This document shows positions 17,723-25,725 of a DNA stretch of 64,000 bases, piece after piece. The notes under the pieces were generated by a model. It made no database searches and had not been told where the DNA came from. It saw nothing but the letters and a program-made list of their open reading frames with translations. Each line of letters opens with the position of its first letter. Position 1 is the first letter of the stretch. Both the position numbers and the translations under genes were made by a program. This DNA is from Bradyrhizobium guangzhouense (GTDB lineage Bacteria; Pseudomonadota; Alphaproteobacteria; Rhizobiales; Xanthobacteraceae), in assembly GCF_004114955.1 (NCBI RefSeq), contig NZ_CP030054.1:62001-126000 (forward strand). The letters run 5' to 3'.

Positions 17723-18837
17723 GTGCCTCGATCAAGGAAACTCAGCCAAGTCGAGCGCACCGAACTCAAGACCCTGCTCAGCGGCGGCAAGCATGCGTCC
17801 CGCAAGCTCAAGCGAGCGCAGATTTTGCTGGCTGCCGATGCCGGGGTCGGCGACGAGGAGATCGCCAGAAGTGTCGGCGTGGGCGGCTCGACCGTGTACC
17901 GGACTAAGCGACGCTTCGTGGAACGCAATCTGGAGCGGGCGCTGAGCGAAGAGCCGCGTCCCGGGGCGGAGCGCAAACTCACGGGCAAGGAAGAAGCCTT
18001 GCTGGTGGCCACCGCCTGTGCCGGTCCGCCGGAGGGCCGTGCCCGCTGGACGCTCAAGCTGCTGGCAGGTGCGCTGGTCAAGCTCACCGAGCACAAGAGC
18101 CTGTCGCACGAGACGGTTCGGCGGCGCCTGGTCGAAAATGACCTCAAACCCTGGCGCAAGGACATGTGGTGCATTCCGCAGATCGATGGCGAATACGTCG
18201 CCCGCATGGAGGACGTGCTGGATCTTTACGCCAAGCCGTCCAATCCCGAGCGGCCGGTGGTGTGCTTCGATGAAAGCCCGGTGCAGCTCATCGGCGAGGC
18301 GCGCTAGCCAATCCCGGCCGAGCCCGGGCGGCTCAAACGTTACGATTACGAGTATCGTCGCAACGGTACGGTCAGTCTCTTCGTCCTGCTTGACGTGCAT
18401 CGTCCCTGGCGCAAGGTCAAAGTCACCGAGCGGCGCGCGGCAGAAGACTACGCCCAATGCATGCGCGAGCTCGTCGACATCCATTATCCGACGCCGAGAC
18501 CATCCGGGTCGTCCAGGACAATCTATCGACTCATTCTGCCGGCGCCCTCTATCAGGCGTTCCCGCCTGCCGAAGCCCGACGGATCTTGCGGCGGCTCGAG
18601 TTCCACTACACCCCCAAACGCGCAAGCTGGCTCAACATGGTCGAGATCGAGATCGGCGTCTTGCGGGGACAGTGCCTCGATCGCAGGATCGATGACCCCA
18701 AGCGGCTGCGCCGCGAAATCGCCATTTGGGAACGCCAGAGGAATGCCGCACGCTCCCGCATCAAATGGATGTTCACGACAGACAGGGCCCGCGCCAAAAT
18801 GGGCCGCGCCTATCCCGACACTTCCAAAGAGTCATAA
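17723..18837 (+). pseudogene. IS630-family transposase with a premature stop and a frameshift
   Basis: The DDE transposase begins at GTG 17723. The N-terminal HTH runs through [20 protein letters not shown] and [19 protein letters not shown]. The first catalytic Asp is in [17 protein letters not shown]. Directly after this an amber TAG at 18305-18307 replaces an expected Gln (CAG), and the frame then goes on with PAEPGRLKRYDYEYRRNGT. Near 18490 one G is missing (VDIHYP-DAETIRVV), moving the rest to another frame: VVQDNLSTHSAGALYQAF and FHYTPKRASWLNMVEIEIG to the end at 18837. All catalytic regions can still be read across the frames, so the decay is recent. Confidence 0.88.
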
Positions 18838-18859
18838 TAATTGTGCAGAGACACTAGTA

Positions 18860-19248
18860 CGGCCAGCACACTATCTGGCAAACGGGGACGAACTCGCAAA
18901 AGTTCCGCAGCTGACCGCCACCCATTGCGCGCGCAGTCAAACCGGCTGGCCGCCGCAGATTCCGAGTGCGTACGTCAGATCGTGGACGGCATGCTGCGAG
19001 AGGCCAAACCCGACAATAACACGATCTACAGCCTGGCTGGCAAGGAGATAACCACAGCGCGATCTGCCGAGCTGGCGACTAAGCCTAACGCATTCAAGCG
19101 TGGAGCACGGAATGGCGGCGACGATAGAGCACGTCGCCACCTTCATGCGCCGAGGACTCGGCCCTACGTTGCAAACAACGTCAATTTCCTGCGCGCCGCA
19201 TTTGCCGTCGCTGAACTTTGTTCGCAGTGATGCTGTGACTTAAGCGTA
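18860..19248. other. Stretch without a recognised gene between IS630 and the PrpD operon
   Basis: A frame of about 130 codons covers part of it (18841-19230) but has no family resemblance, and its start lies at the edge of the IS630 element. It lies downstream of the leftward catabolic operon. No terminator that I would defend. Confidence 0.35.
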
Positions 19249-20043
19249 TCACTCGGCGAGAATGGAATAATTGACAGCGCGACCTATCCCGCGACGCAAA
19301 CCCTCCAGTCTCAGGGCCTGCCCGGGCGCGATATTGGCAAGATTGACATCCGGGCCGAAATCCTGCAGCAGGCCGACATGTTGTTTTGGGTAGCGGTACG
19401 GATCAGCCTCAATCAAAATTCGTTCGAACCAAGGCGCGGCCGCCAGCGCCTTGAGCAGATCGGGCGCGCTTTTTGCAGCCATGTCTATCTCGGACTGCTC
19501 CACGATAATATGGTCGACGCCTCGATTGGTTAACGAAGTGACGAGACCTTCAAGTTCTTCCATCCGCATCGGCTGCTCGGGGTTCTTACGCCCAAATTCG
19601 TAGATAACCGAAAGCCCAAGGCGCTGAAAGCGCTCGATGAACGAAAGACGCTCGTTGTCGTTCAGCGTGATGTAATTTTCCGAAATCTCCAGAGAAGTGA
19701 AGCCGATCGAACACAGATGACTACTGAAGCGATCGATTTCGTTGCGCTGATAAGCATATTCGAACAGAATGCCGCCTGAATAGCAGTTCACTCCCGAGTC
19801 GCGGTACAGTTTGACGATCCGCTGCACGACCGGTTTTGGCAAAAGCAGTGCGTTCATCGCATAGATCTTGGCGAAGTCGATATACTCGGCCGCGCAATCA
19901 AGCAGATCGGCCACGCCTCGCTCTCCCGTCCAACCGAAGCCGTCCGGACCGTAGTCGATAACCGCTGTCATCCCTCGCTTGCGGGGTTTCCCCTGGCGCG
20001 CGGGGGGAACAAAGCCATCGTCGTGCGATTGCATCTCACTCAT
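19249..20043 (-). CDS. Phosphosulfolactate synthase (ComA)-family protein
   Basis: 264 residues, TIM-barrel family. ComA adds sulfite to phosphoenolpyruvate to make (2R)-phosphosulfolactate in coenzyme M synthesis. Family features seen: an N-terminal GMTAVIDYGP, AAEYIDFAKI, a YSGGILFEYA strand, LEISENYITL and the C-terminal FGPDVNLANIAPGQALRLEG, which matches the ComA phosphate-binding end. Rhizobia do not make coenzyme M, so the role here must differ: either another Michael-type addition or the reverse, loss of sulfite. ATG 20043 shares one base with the prpF-like stop (TGATG), indicating coupling. Last gene of the operon. Confidence 0.8.
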   Translation of the reverse strand: MSEMQSHDDGFVPPARQGKPRKRGMTAVIDYGPDGFGWTGERGVADLLDCAAEYIDFAKIYAMNALLLPKPVVQRIVKLYRDSGVNCYSGGILFEYAYQRNEIDRFSSHLCSIGFTSLEISENYITLNDNERLSFIERFQRLGLSVIYEFGRKNPEQPMRMEELEGLVTSLTNRGVDHIIVEQSEIDMAAKSAPDLLKALAAAPWFERILIEADPYRYPKQHVGLLQDFGPDVNLANIAPGQALRLEGLRRGIGRAVNYSILAE

Positions 20044-21290
20044 CAAGCTATCTTTCTGGCCAGAGCAGCGGCCAGCTCCTCAAACTTCCGTCGGCGAATA
20101 TACACGGCCCCATCCATAATGATCCGTGCCGTACGCTCGATTTGCGCGCTCTCGATGATCGGGCCACTTGCTCCCTGAGCGATACTCGAGGCTACTCGCA
20201 GCACGCCGCTCGGATGGCCAAGTCGGACGTTCTGCAACGGCTTGCCGATGGCTGCCGCAACTACCGAGTTCGGGACCGAGCAGGCCACTGCGGTACACAC
20301 CGCACCGGTGACGGCGAGCGCCTTGTGGGGGCGCTGCATGGCGAGCTGCCGAACGCAGATATCGATGTCCGATGCCGCGACCTCATGGCCACCAATAGCC
20401 GAATAGGACCTCGGCGGCGAGACCATTATTACACGCGGAATGTTTGGGCTTTTGGTGCGGGCCTCGGCTTGATCTGTCACCAGACCGAGTTTAACAGCCG
20501 CCCATCCCCTAACCTGCTCCAAGCGGGACATTAGCATTTCGTTGATGCGTAGCGCGTCCGGCGACTCGGTGCCGACTGCCCCGACATCGACCGCGTTGAC
20601 AAAAACGAATGGTGTGGCCGCGTCGATCAGTGACACTTCAATGGTCTTGCCATCGATCGATATAGCTTCGCGAGCGCGCCCCGTGGGCAATAGCTTGCCT
20701 GATACGGCGCCGGCACAATTGCCGAAATCTAAACGGATCGGCGCCCCCGTATCGGGCACACCGGCGATTGCGCAGTCGCCGTCTGACAGCGGCTCACCAT
20801 CGCGAACCGGAATGCGGGATACCACGACCTGCCGAGTATTGGTGTTATATATCCGCACAATCGTTTCTGGCTCGACCGCATCGATCAAACCGCGACGGAT
20901 AGCGAACGGCCCGACCGCGGCAAGCATGTTACCGCAGTTGCCACCTGTCGAAACCGAAGGATTATCAATGCCGACTTGGTAGAATGTATACTCGATCTCG
21001 GCATCCGGGCGCGACGACAACTTCACGACGGCGGCCTTGCTGGTCAGTGGATCTGCGCCACCGATACCATCGATCTGGCGGTCGTCCGGCGATCCATACG
21101 CCGCGAGCAGGACGGCAGCCCGTTGGACTTCATCCTGCGGCAGATCGTCGTCCAGGAACACGCCCCCCCGACTGGATCCCCCGCGCATAAATGTGCAGCG
21201 GATCGGGATTTGATCTCCGCCGCCCGCATTCATTGCGGACGGCATGACCGGATCGACGTTTGCGTTATGCTGCTCGAAGCGACGGCCCAT
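20043..21290 (-). CDS. PrpF-family isomerase (aconitate / 4-oxalomesaconate tautomerase type)
   Basis: About 415 residues. PrpF proteins move a double bond in tricarboxylate-like acids (2-methylaconitate, oxalomesaconate). Seen: IPIRCTFMRGGSSRGGVFLD at the N-terminus, DRQIDGIGGADPLTSKAAVV, TGGNCGNMLAAVGPFAI and later AVTGAVCTAVACSVP. The start is uncertain: ATG 21320 and 21290 overlap the upstream PrpD gene, while 21245 does not. ATG 21290 has GGTGG ahead. It is coupled to the ComA-like gene by a one-base overlap. Together with PrpD and a TcuA-like oxidoreductase it suggests a tricarboxylate-like intermediate. Confidence 0.88.
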   Translation of the reverse strand: MGRRFEQHNANVDPVMPSAMNAGGGDQIPIRCTFMRGGSSRGGVFLDDDLPQDEVQRAAVLLAAYGSPDDRQIDGIGGADPLTSKAAVVKLSSRPDAEIEYTFYQVGIDNPSVSTGGNCGNMLAAVGPFAIRRGLIDAVEPETIVRIYNTNTRQVVVSRIPVRDGEPLSDGDCAIAGVPDTGAPIRLDFGNCAGAVSGKLLPTGRAREAISIDGKTIEVSLIDAATPFVFVNAVDVGAVGTESPDALRINEMLMSRLEQVRGWAAVKLGLVTDQAEARTKSPNIPRVIMVSPPRSYSAIGGHEVAASDIDICVRQLAMQRPHKALAVTGAVCTAVACSVPNSVVAAAIGKPLQNVRLGHPSGVLRVASSIAQGASGPIIESAQIERTARIIMDGAVYIRRRKFEELAAALARKIA

Positions 21291-22677
21291 TATCCACCAC
21301 GGCAGCTTGAGGAACGACATCGGCCTTGGGTTGCTTTTCGAGCGACATCATGAGGTCGCTGATTCGACGTGCTTGCTTCTCTTCGATCACCATAGTCGTC
21401 ATCGCCAAGAACTTCGCTTCCAGCTCGTCGGAGGTGAGAGGATTGGACGGTTCACCCTTCGGCTCGAGGGAGCTGCGAGTCACGACTTTGCCGTTCTTCA
21501 GCGCGATGTCGATCTGAGCCTGACGTCCGCCCAGTCCATAGGCCGCCTCCTTCTGCAACTCGATCTTCCCCATGCCCTCGTGGACAGCCGCCTGCTTGTA
21601 GCCGTCCCAATATTCCTTCAGGCCATTCTTTCCGGAGGCCAACGCCAGCGCGATGCTAAATTGCGTGCTGCCCATCGCCGCATTGAGGTTGGTAACTTTT
21701 GGCTTTGACGCCTGACGAATCGCAAGCTCGCTCATATGAACGGTAACACGATCGACATTGTCGAGACGCACGCCGTCGAGCGCGAACGCATCCTGCGCGA
21801 GGTCGATCGGGCCGTGGGCATATCGGCACGCCGCATGTGGCTTGAATCCGACTTCCATGATCGCGAAATGCTTGCCGAGGTTGTCTTGCAAGTCGTCGAG
21901 GCGGACACTGTCCGTGAAGGCATTCAAGAAGCCCTCGCGCGACTCTAGCACTTTCTTAGGACCGCTGAAGCCGCGGCTCGCCATGATCGCCGCGAGAACG
22001 CCGTTAAAGGCGGACTTACCGGGGCTAAAGGGTTTTGCCATGCAAGGATCGTCGAGATATGACTGAATGCCCGCCGACTGCATGCAAGCCAATCCGATGG
22101 CCCAGGCGATCTGTTCAGCATTGCAGCCCAGAAGCTTCGCGCACATAGCAGCAGCACCGATGGCTGAAACGGTTCCAGTCGTGTGATAACCGCGCTGGCG
22201 GTGACCGGGATTGATCGCTTTCGCGATTCGGATTGCCACGTCATAGCCTGCAACAACCGCCGTGAGGACGTCTTTACCTGAAGCGCCCGACAGTTCCGAA
22301 ATTGCAAAGGCTGCCGGAACGAGAACGGAACCGGCCTTTATCAATCCAGAGCCATGCGCGTCGTCCAGCTCGATTCCGTGCCCCATCATCGCATTAACGA
22401 GCGCAGCATTGGGCGTCGGCACTTTCATGCCATGGCCAATGATGGTGCTCTGCGGCGTGCCGGCCCACTCTTTGACAAGCTCGATGACTTTATTTGCTGG
22501 CTCGCTGATAGCGGATGCAGCAATTTCATTACCAACGCCATCGCGCAGGATCAGCTTCGCCTTGTTGCTGACGTCAGCGGGAATTTCCTCGAACTTGAGC
22601 AAAGCAACGTGCTCAGCGAAACGCATCGTTAGGCCGATGAGGGCCTCAGATTGCTGGGGGGTCGACACAGAGGTCAT
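21265..22677 (-). CDS. MmgE/PrpD-family dehydratase
   Basis: About 470 residues from ATG 22677 (an alternative start is 22692). Family members dehydrate 2-methylcitrate or citrate, or act on related acids (iminodisuccinate epimerase, cis-aconitate decarboxylase). Typical stretches: GHGIELDDAHGSGLIKAGSV near residues 100-120, VAGYDVAIRIAKAINPGHRQ followed by RGYHTTGTVSAIGAAAMCAK, and a C-terminal domain with FKPHAACRYAHGPIDLA. First gene of a three-gene leftward operon. The operator-like palindrome at 22700-22721 lies directly ahead, close enough to overlap the promoter. Confidence 0.92.
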   Translation of the reverse strand: MTSVSTPQQSEALIGLTMRFAEHVALLKFEEIPADVSNKAKLILRDGVGNEIAASAISEPANKVIELVKEWAGTPQSTIIGHGMKVPTPNAALVNAMMGHGIELDDAHGSGLIKAGSVLVPAAFAISELSGASGKDVLTAVVAGYDVAIRIAKAINPGHRQRGYHTTGTVSAIGAAAMCAKLLGCNAEQIAWAIGLACMQSAGIQSYLDDPCMAKPFSPGKSAFNGVLAAIMASRGFSGPKKVLESREGFLNAFTDSVRLDDLQDNLGKHFAIMEVGFKPHAACRYAHGPIDLAQDAFALDGVRLDNVDRVTVHMSELAIRQASKPKVTNLNAAMGSTQFSIALALASGKNGLKEYWDGYKQAAVHEGMGKIELQKEAAYGLGGRQAQIDIALKNGKVVTRSSLEPKGEPSNPLTSDELEAKFLAMTTMVIEEKQARRISDLMMSLEKQPKADVVPQAAVVDNGPSLRAA

Positions 22678-22699
22678 CGAAAGGCTCCACAAAGATGAT

Positions 22700-22721
22700 G
22701 GTAGTAGTGCATAATACTATC
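22700..22721. promoter_or_regulatory. Palindromic operator B, ahead of the PrpD-PrpF-ComA-like operon
   Basis: GGTAGTA, 8 bp (gtgcataa), TACTATC. Taken one step wider, ATGGTAGTA against TACTATCAT matches as reverse complement at 8 of 9 positions, the most symmetric of the three sites. It ends about 44 bp from the ATG at 22677 and begins 22 bp from it, so a bound protein should block transcription or its start. Same spacing as sites A (9944-9966) and C (2476-2497). Confidence 0.68.
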
Positions 22722-23059
22722 ATTTGGCGATGTGTCAACGCTATCGGGTCTGAGCTCATGATGCGATCTCGCCCGCGGATTTCAGACGTGGCTCTGCTAC
22801 AACTACTCATCTTGGCCTTTTAAGCTATCGGAACTGAACTTCCCGATGACGAAGCCATTGAAGGAGACGTCGCAAATCTAAGAAAAAGAGCGTGCGAGCG
22901 CCTTCAGGCAAGCATCGGCGGATATCGAAAGCTCCGCTGGGGCCGCTCTTTGATGCGTCGTTGCTGTGATTTTTCTGTGCGCATCCAGAAGACCCCAGAT
23001 AGCGCAGGTAACGCTCGTCAGGGAGCGACGATGGCTTGCTGAGAGGCCTTCAATTCCAC
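22722..23059. other. Upstream flank of the PrpD operon, no gene seen
   Basis: No gene recognised. It lies between the operator of the PrpD operon and the IS66 relic. A frame across 22878-23147 begins inside the IS66 remnant and loses resemblance after a few codons. Confidence 0.35.
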
Positions 23060-23345
23060 AGCAGCTGGTCGGCGACTCTGTTGGCTGGACGCACAAGTAG
23101 CCGCGCAGGACGTCCGAGAGCCACGCTTTGGGATCATCATCGGTCATCTTGCAGGTTCGATGATCGTGTAGACGCCCTCTAGCACGGTGATTACCGGCGT
23201 CTGAGCCGGCGAAGGTCGAGTTTCATCTGCCGGCCGACACCCTCGCGCTGTTCAGCAGCGTTGTTGGTGAGGGAAGCGGGTGAACGCGGCCCACCGGTTC
23301 AGCAGCAAGTTGATCGCTTTCGCGATGTCGGCGCGGTGCGCCGTT
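23060..23345 (-). mobile_element. IS66 transposase (TnpC) C-terminal relic
   Basis: Pieces of the IS66 large transposase can be read on the minus strand across frames: RADIAKAINLLLNRWAAFTR, then NNAAER, VITVLEGVYTII, DDDPKAWLSDVLR and finally VADQLLWN before the lost end. These are the consecutive blocks of the TnpC C-terminus, with several frameshifts and stops. Not functional. Confidence 0.75.
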
Positions 23346-23479
23346 CGCCGGCGAATCCCTCGATCACCCCCGCGGTCGCCAGCGCAGTCGACGAACAGCT
23401 TGTCGCCGGCCGCACGCGACTGGCGCATCGCAAACCTCTCCGTCAGCATCCCGGAATTGTAGCGAGATCGTGTCGGCAT
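23346..23479 (-). mobile_element. IS21 IstA relic joined to the IS66 relic
   Basis: The frame contains LTERFAMRQSRAAGDKLFVD and CAGD, the IstA block that precedes the DDE catalytic core (usually MRQxHxAGxKxFVDYAGD). It runs in the same open frame straight into the IS66 TnpC relic, so this is a fused remnant of two unrelated elements. Not functional. Confidence 0.65.
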
Positions 23480-23698
23480 CTGAGCGACCGGCGAAGAAGC
23501 TGCGCTATCGCCGCTCCTACCAACAGCGCGGAGGTCGGCATGCGCGCGAGGACTGTGCGTAATCTCGATACTTCGCTCAGCCTCTTCATCCTGGAAATGG
23601 ATTCCGAGATTCTATTCTCGGGCGACGTCGGCATACCAGGGCGGGCACGGGACGACGTTTTTAGAGTTTGACGATCTCGTGCAATCTGTGCTCCACTA

Positions 23699-23723
23699 CG
23701 TACAAATGTACGCTGAACGTACG
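23699..23723. promoter_or_regulatory. Palindrome ahead of the Bug binding-protein gene
   Basis: CGTACAAATGTACG (23699-23712), with perfect 6-bp arms CGTACA/TGTACG, and a second palindrome CGTACG at 23718-23723. It ends 13 bp before the ATG at 23736. The symmetry and position suggest an operator. The nearby IclR-family regulator (24900) is the obvious candidate to bind it, but this is inference. Confidence 0.5.
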
Positions 23724-23735
23724 AGCGGAGACAGC

Positions 23736-24710
23736 ATGATTACGCGACGGTTATTCCACGTCGGCGTTATTGGGACGGCCGTCATGGCCAATGCGCCTTT
23801 TGCCCGGTCTGCCAGTTATCCGACCAGAACGATAAGGTTGGTCTGCCCATTCCCTGCCGGCGGCGTTGTCGACGTGCTGTCTCGGTCGCTAGGACAAACC
23901 CTTTCGACCGAGCTTGGCCAGACGGTGATCGTGGATAACCGCGCGGGAGCTGGGGGCATGATTGGCTCTTTAGAGGTCGCGCGCGCTAACCCTGATGGCC
24001 ACACCTTGCTCTTCAATTCGTCGAGCCTTGTACAGGCGCCGGCCGTTGCCGCCCAGAAACTCTATGATGCGGTGGACGATTTCACGACGATCGGCTCGCT
24101 CGGCCGGACCGTGATGCCACTCGTGGTCCCCGCCCTGTCTCCCGCCAACACGATGGAAGAATTTGTCGCCTACGCTCGCGGCAAAAGACTTGCATACGGC
24201 ACTTTTGGCGCCGGCACCACGAGCCATGCTTTTCAGCAGCTATTTTCCGACTATAACAAGCTCGAGATGGTTCATGTGCCCTACAAGGGCGAAGCGCCGA
24301 TGCTCAACGATCTGTTGAGTAACCAAGTGGCCTGCGCAATGGGCACGATGAGCACGATAGCGCCTCAAATCGAGGCCCGTACGGTCAAAGCTTTGGCGAT
24401 GCTATCGCCCGATGAAGTCGACGGCTTTGCAAACATTCCGACATTTAAGAACCTGGGCTATCCTGCCGAATTCGATTGGCGAGGCGGCTTCATTGGCCTG
24501 TTTGGTCCGGCAAAGCTTCCCGCGGAGATAACGGATATCCTCGAGAAGACTTTTACCAAGATCGTTTCAACCAGCGCGATGCAAAATATCATGAAGCAGA
24601 ATTTCGTCGTCGGCAAGCCAAGCGTTGGTCGTGATGCCGCCTCCGAGGTCGCCGCGACGCAAGAAGCATGGACAAGTCTTGTCTCGCGGCTTGGCCTGGT
24701 TATTAACTGA
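23736..24710 (+). CDS. Bug-family (TctC-like) periplasmic binding protein
   Basis: 324 residues from ATG 23736, behind GGAG. The N-terminus has two Arg before a hydrophobic stretch ending ANAPFARSASYP, a typical export signal. The mature protein starts with the Bug signature YPTRTIRLVCPFPAGGVVDV and has NRAGAGGMIGSLEVARANPD and later VPYKGEAPMLNDLLSNQVA. Bug proteins bind small carboxylates for tripartite tricarboxylate transporters, but no TctA/TctB genes are in the window, so it is an orphan, as is common in this family. It probably serves the amidohydrolase-type operon downstream. Confidence 0.9.
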   Translation: MITRRLFHVGVIGTAVMANAPFARSASYPTRTIRLVCPFPAGGVVDVLSRSLGQTLSTELGQTVIVDNRAGAGGMIGSLEVARANPDGHTLLFNSSSLVQAPAVAAQKLYDAVDDFTTIGSLGRTVMPLVVPALSPANTMEEFVAYARGKRLAYGTFGAGTTSHAFQQLFSDYNKLEMVHVPYKGEAPMLNDLLSNQVACAMGTMSTIAPQIEARTVKALAMLSPDEVDGFANIPTFKNLGYPAEFDWRGGFIGLFGPAKLPAEITDILEKTFTKIVSTSAMQNIMKQNFVVGKPSVGRDAASEVAATQEAWTSLVSRLGLVIN

Positions 24711-24899
24711 AACTCAACAACCCGCCAGGAGTGAACTCCGTAATCTCGTAGAACGCCACGAGCGCAAAATGGACTTTGGCTGGTTGTCAGACGTCAGCTT
24801 CGACCCATGCAGGCACCTGCCGAATCACTGCACGCCGCAGATCGTCGTAGCCGACGCGGCAGAGACCCGGGGCTTCCGTCCAGCCGCGGAGAATGCAAT

Positions 24900-25700
24900 A
24901 TGACGAAGTTGCGAGCCGAAGACACCGAAAGACGTCAGGCAGCGGGCCGCGGGCCCGATTTCCTCGAAGTGCTATCGCGCAGCCTGAGCGTCATCGAGAC
25001 ACTTGGCAATCATCGCGAGCCTCCGACTATCAGCGATCTGGCAAGGGCGACGGATCTTCCCAAGCCGAGCGTCCGCAGGATCCTGCACACCCTGACCACG
25101 CTTGGCTATGCAGAGACTTCGGGTCGTACTTTCAGGCTGACGCCAAAGGTCGTCCGTTTTGCGACGTCCTACCTTGCGAGCGGCGGTCACGCCCAGGTGC
25201 TGCAGCCTGCCTGTGAAGAGCTCTCGCGGATCACAGGACAATCCTGTCTGGTCGGCGTCCTCGACGGCGCAGAGGTGCTCGTCGTCGCCTACACGATGCC
25301 CGAACAACTGATGTCGCGATCGCTAGGGGTGGGCACGCGGTTTCCCGCCTACTGCACCGCGGCCGGTCGCGTGCTGCTGGGCCAGAAGACCGAAAACGAG
25401 CTCACCTCCTACTTGGCGAAACTGAAGCCGGTCGCACAGACAGAGGCGACGCAGACCGATAAAGCAGTCATCAAGTCCGAGATCATGGCCGCGCGCAAAC
25501 GCGGCTACAGCGTGATGGAAGACGAGTTCGTCATGGGATGGCGCACAGTTGCGTTCCCTTTGTATCGGCACGACGGCTCGATCTTCGGAACGCTTAATCT
25601 CAACTGCAAAAAATCGCCTACGCTGACCAATGACGAATTCGACCGCTTCGTCGGATTGTGCGGACGGAAAGCGGAATCATTGAAGTCGCTTCTCATATGA
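24900..25700 (+). CDS. IclR-family transcriptional regulator
   Basis: 266 residues from ATG 24900 (a frame opening at 24807 has a poor start). N-terminal winged HTH: FLEVLSRSLSVIETLGNHRE and LARATDLPKPSVRRILHTLT. The C-terminal effector domain contains FPAYCTAAGRVLLGQK and GYSVMEDEFVMGWRTVAFPL, resembling PcaR/PobR-type members of the family. It is followed after 25 bp by the HyuAB fusion gene on the same strand, so regulator and enzymes may share a transcript. Probable role: effector-dependent control of this block and perhaps the Bug gene upstream. Confidence 0.92.
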   Translation: MTKLRAEDTERRQAAGRGPDFLEVLSRSLSVIETLGNHREPPTISDLARATDLPKPSVRRILHTLTTLGYAETSGRTFRLTPKVVRFATSYLASGGHAQVLQPACEELSRITGQSCLVGVLDGAEVLVVAYTMPEQLMSRSLGVGTRFPAYCTAAGRVLLGQKTENELTSYLAKLKPVAQTEATQTDKAVIKSEIMAARKRGYSVMEDEFVMGWRTVAFPLYRHDGSIFGTLNLNCKKSPTLTNDEFDRFVGLCGRKAESLKSLLI

Positions 25701-25725
25701 GCACCGGATCTGTCGGAGACATTCC

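Larger units (their letters stand above)
17404..18854 (+). mobile_element. IS630-family element with both terminal inverted repeats
   Basis: The left end reads GTGGCTCTGCACAGTGATT from 17404, and the reverse complement of the right end is GTGTCTCTGCACAATTATT up to 18854: 15 of 19 positions agree. Each end is flanked by TA (17402-17403 and 18855-18856), the target duplication typical of the IS630/Tc1-mariner group. Total length is about 1450 bp. It holds a broken transposase on the + strand and a small intact HTH gene on the - strand, both inside the repeats. Confidence 0.85.

Noticed and set aside
24793..24812. tts-box-like GTCAGCTTCGACCCATGC
   Set aside because: Only the left block GTCAGCTT fits; the centre and AGCTAA block are absent, and the site lies just after the Bug gene, before an IclR gene.
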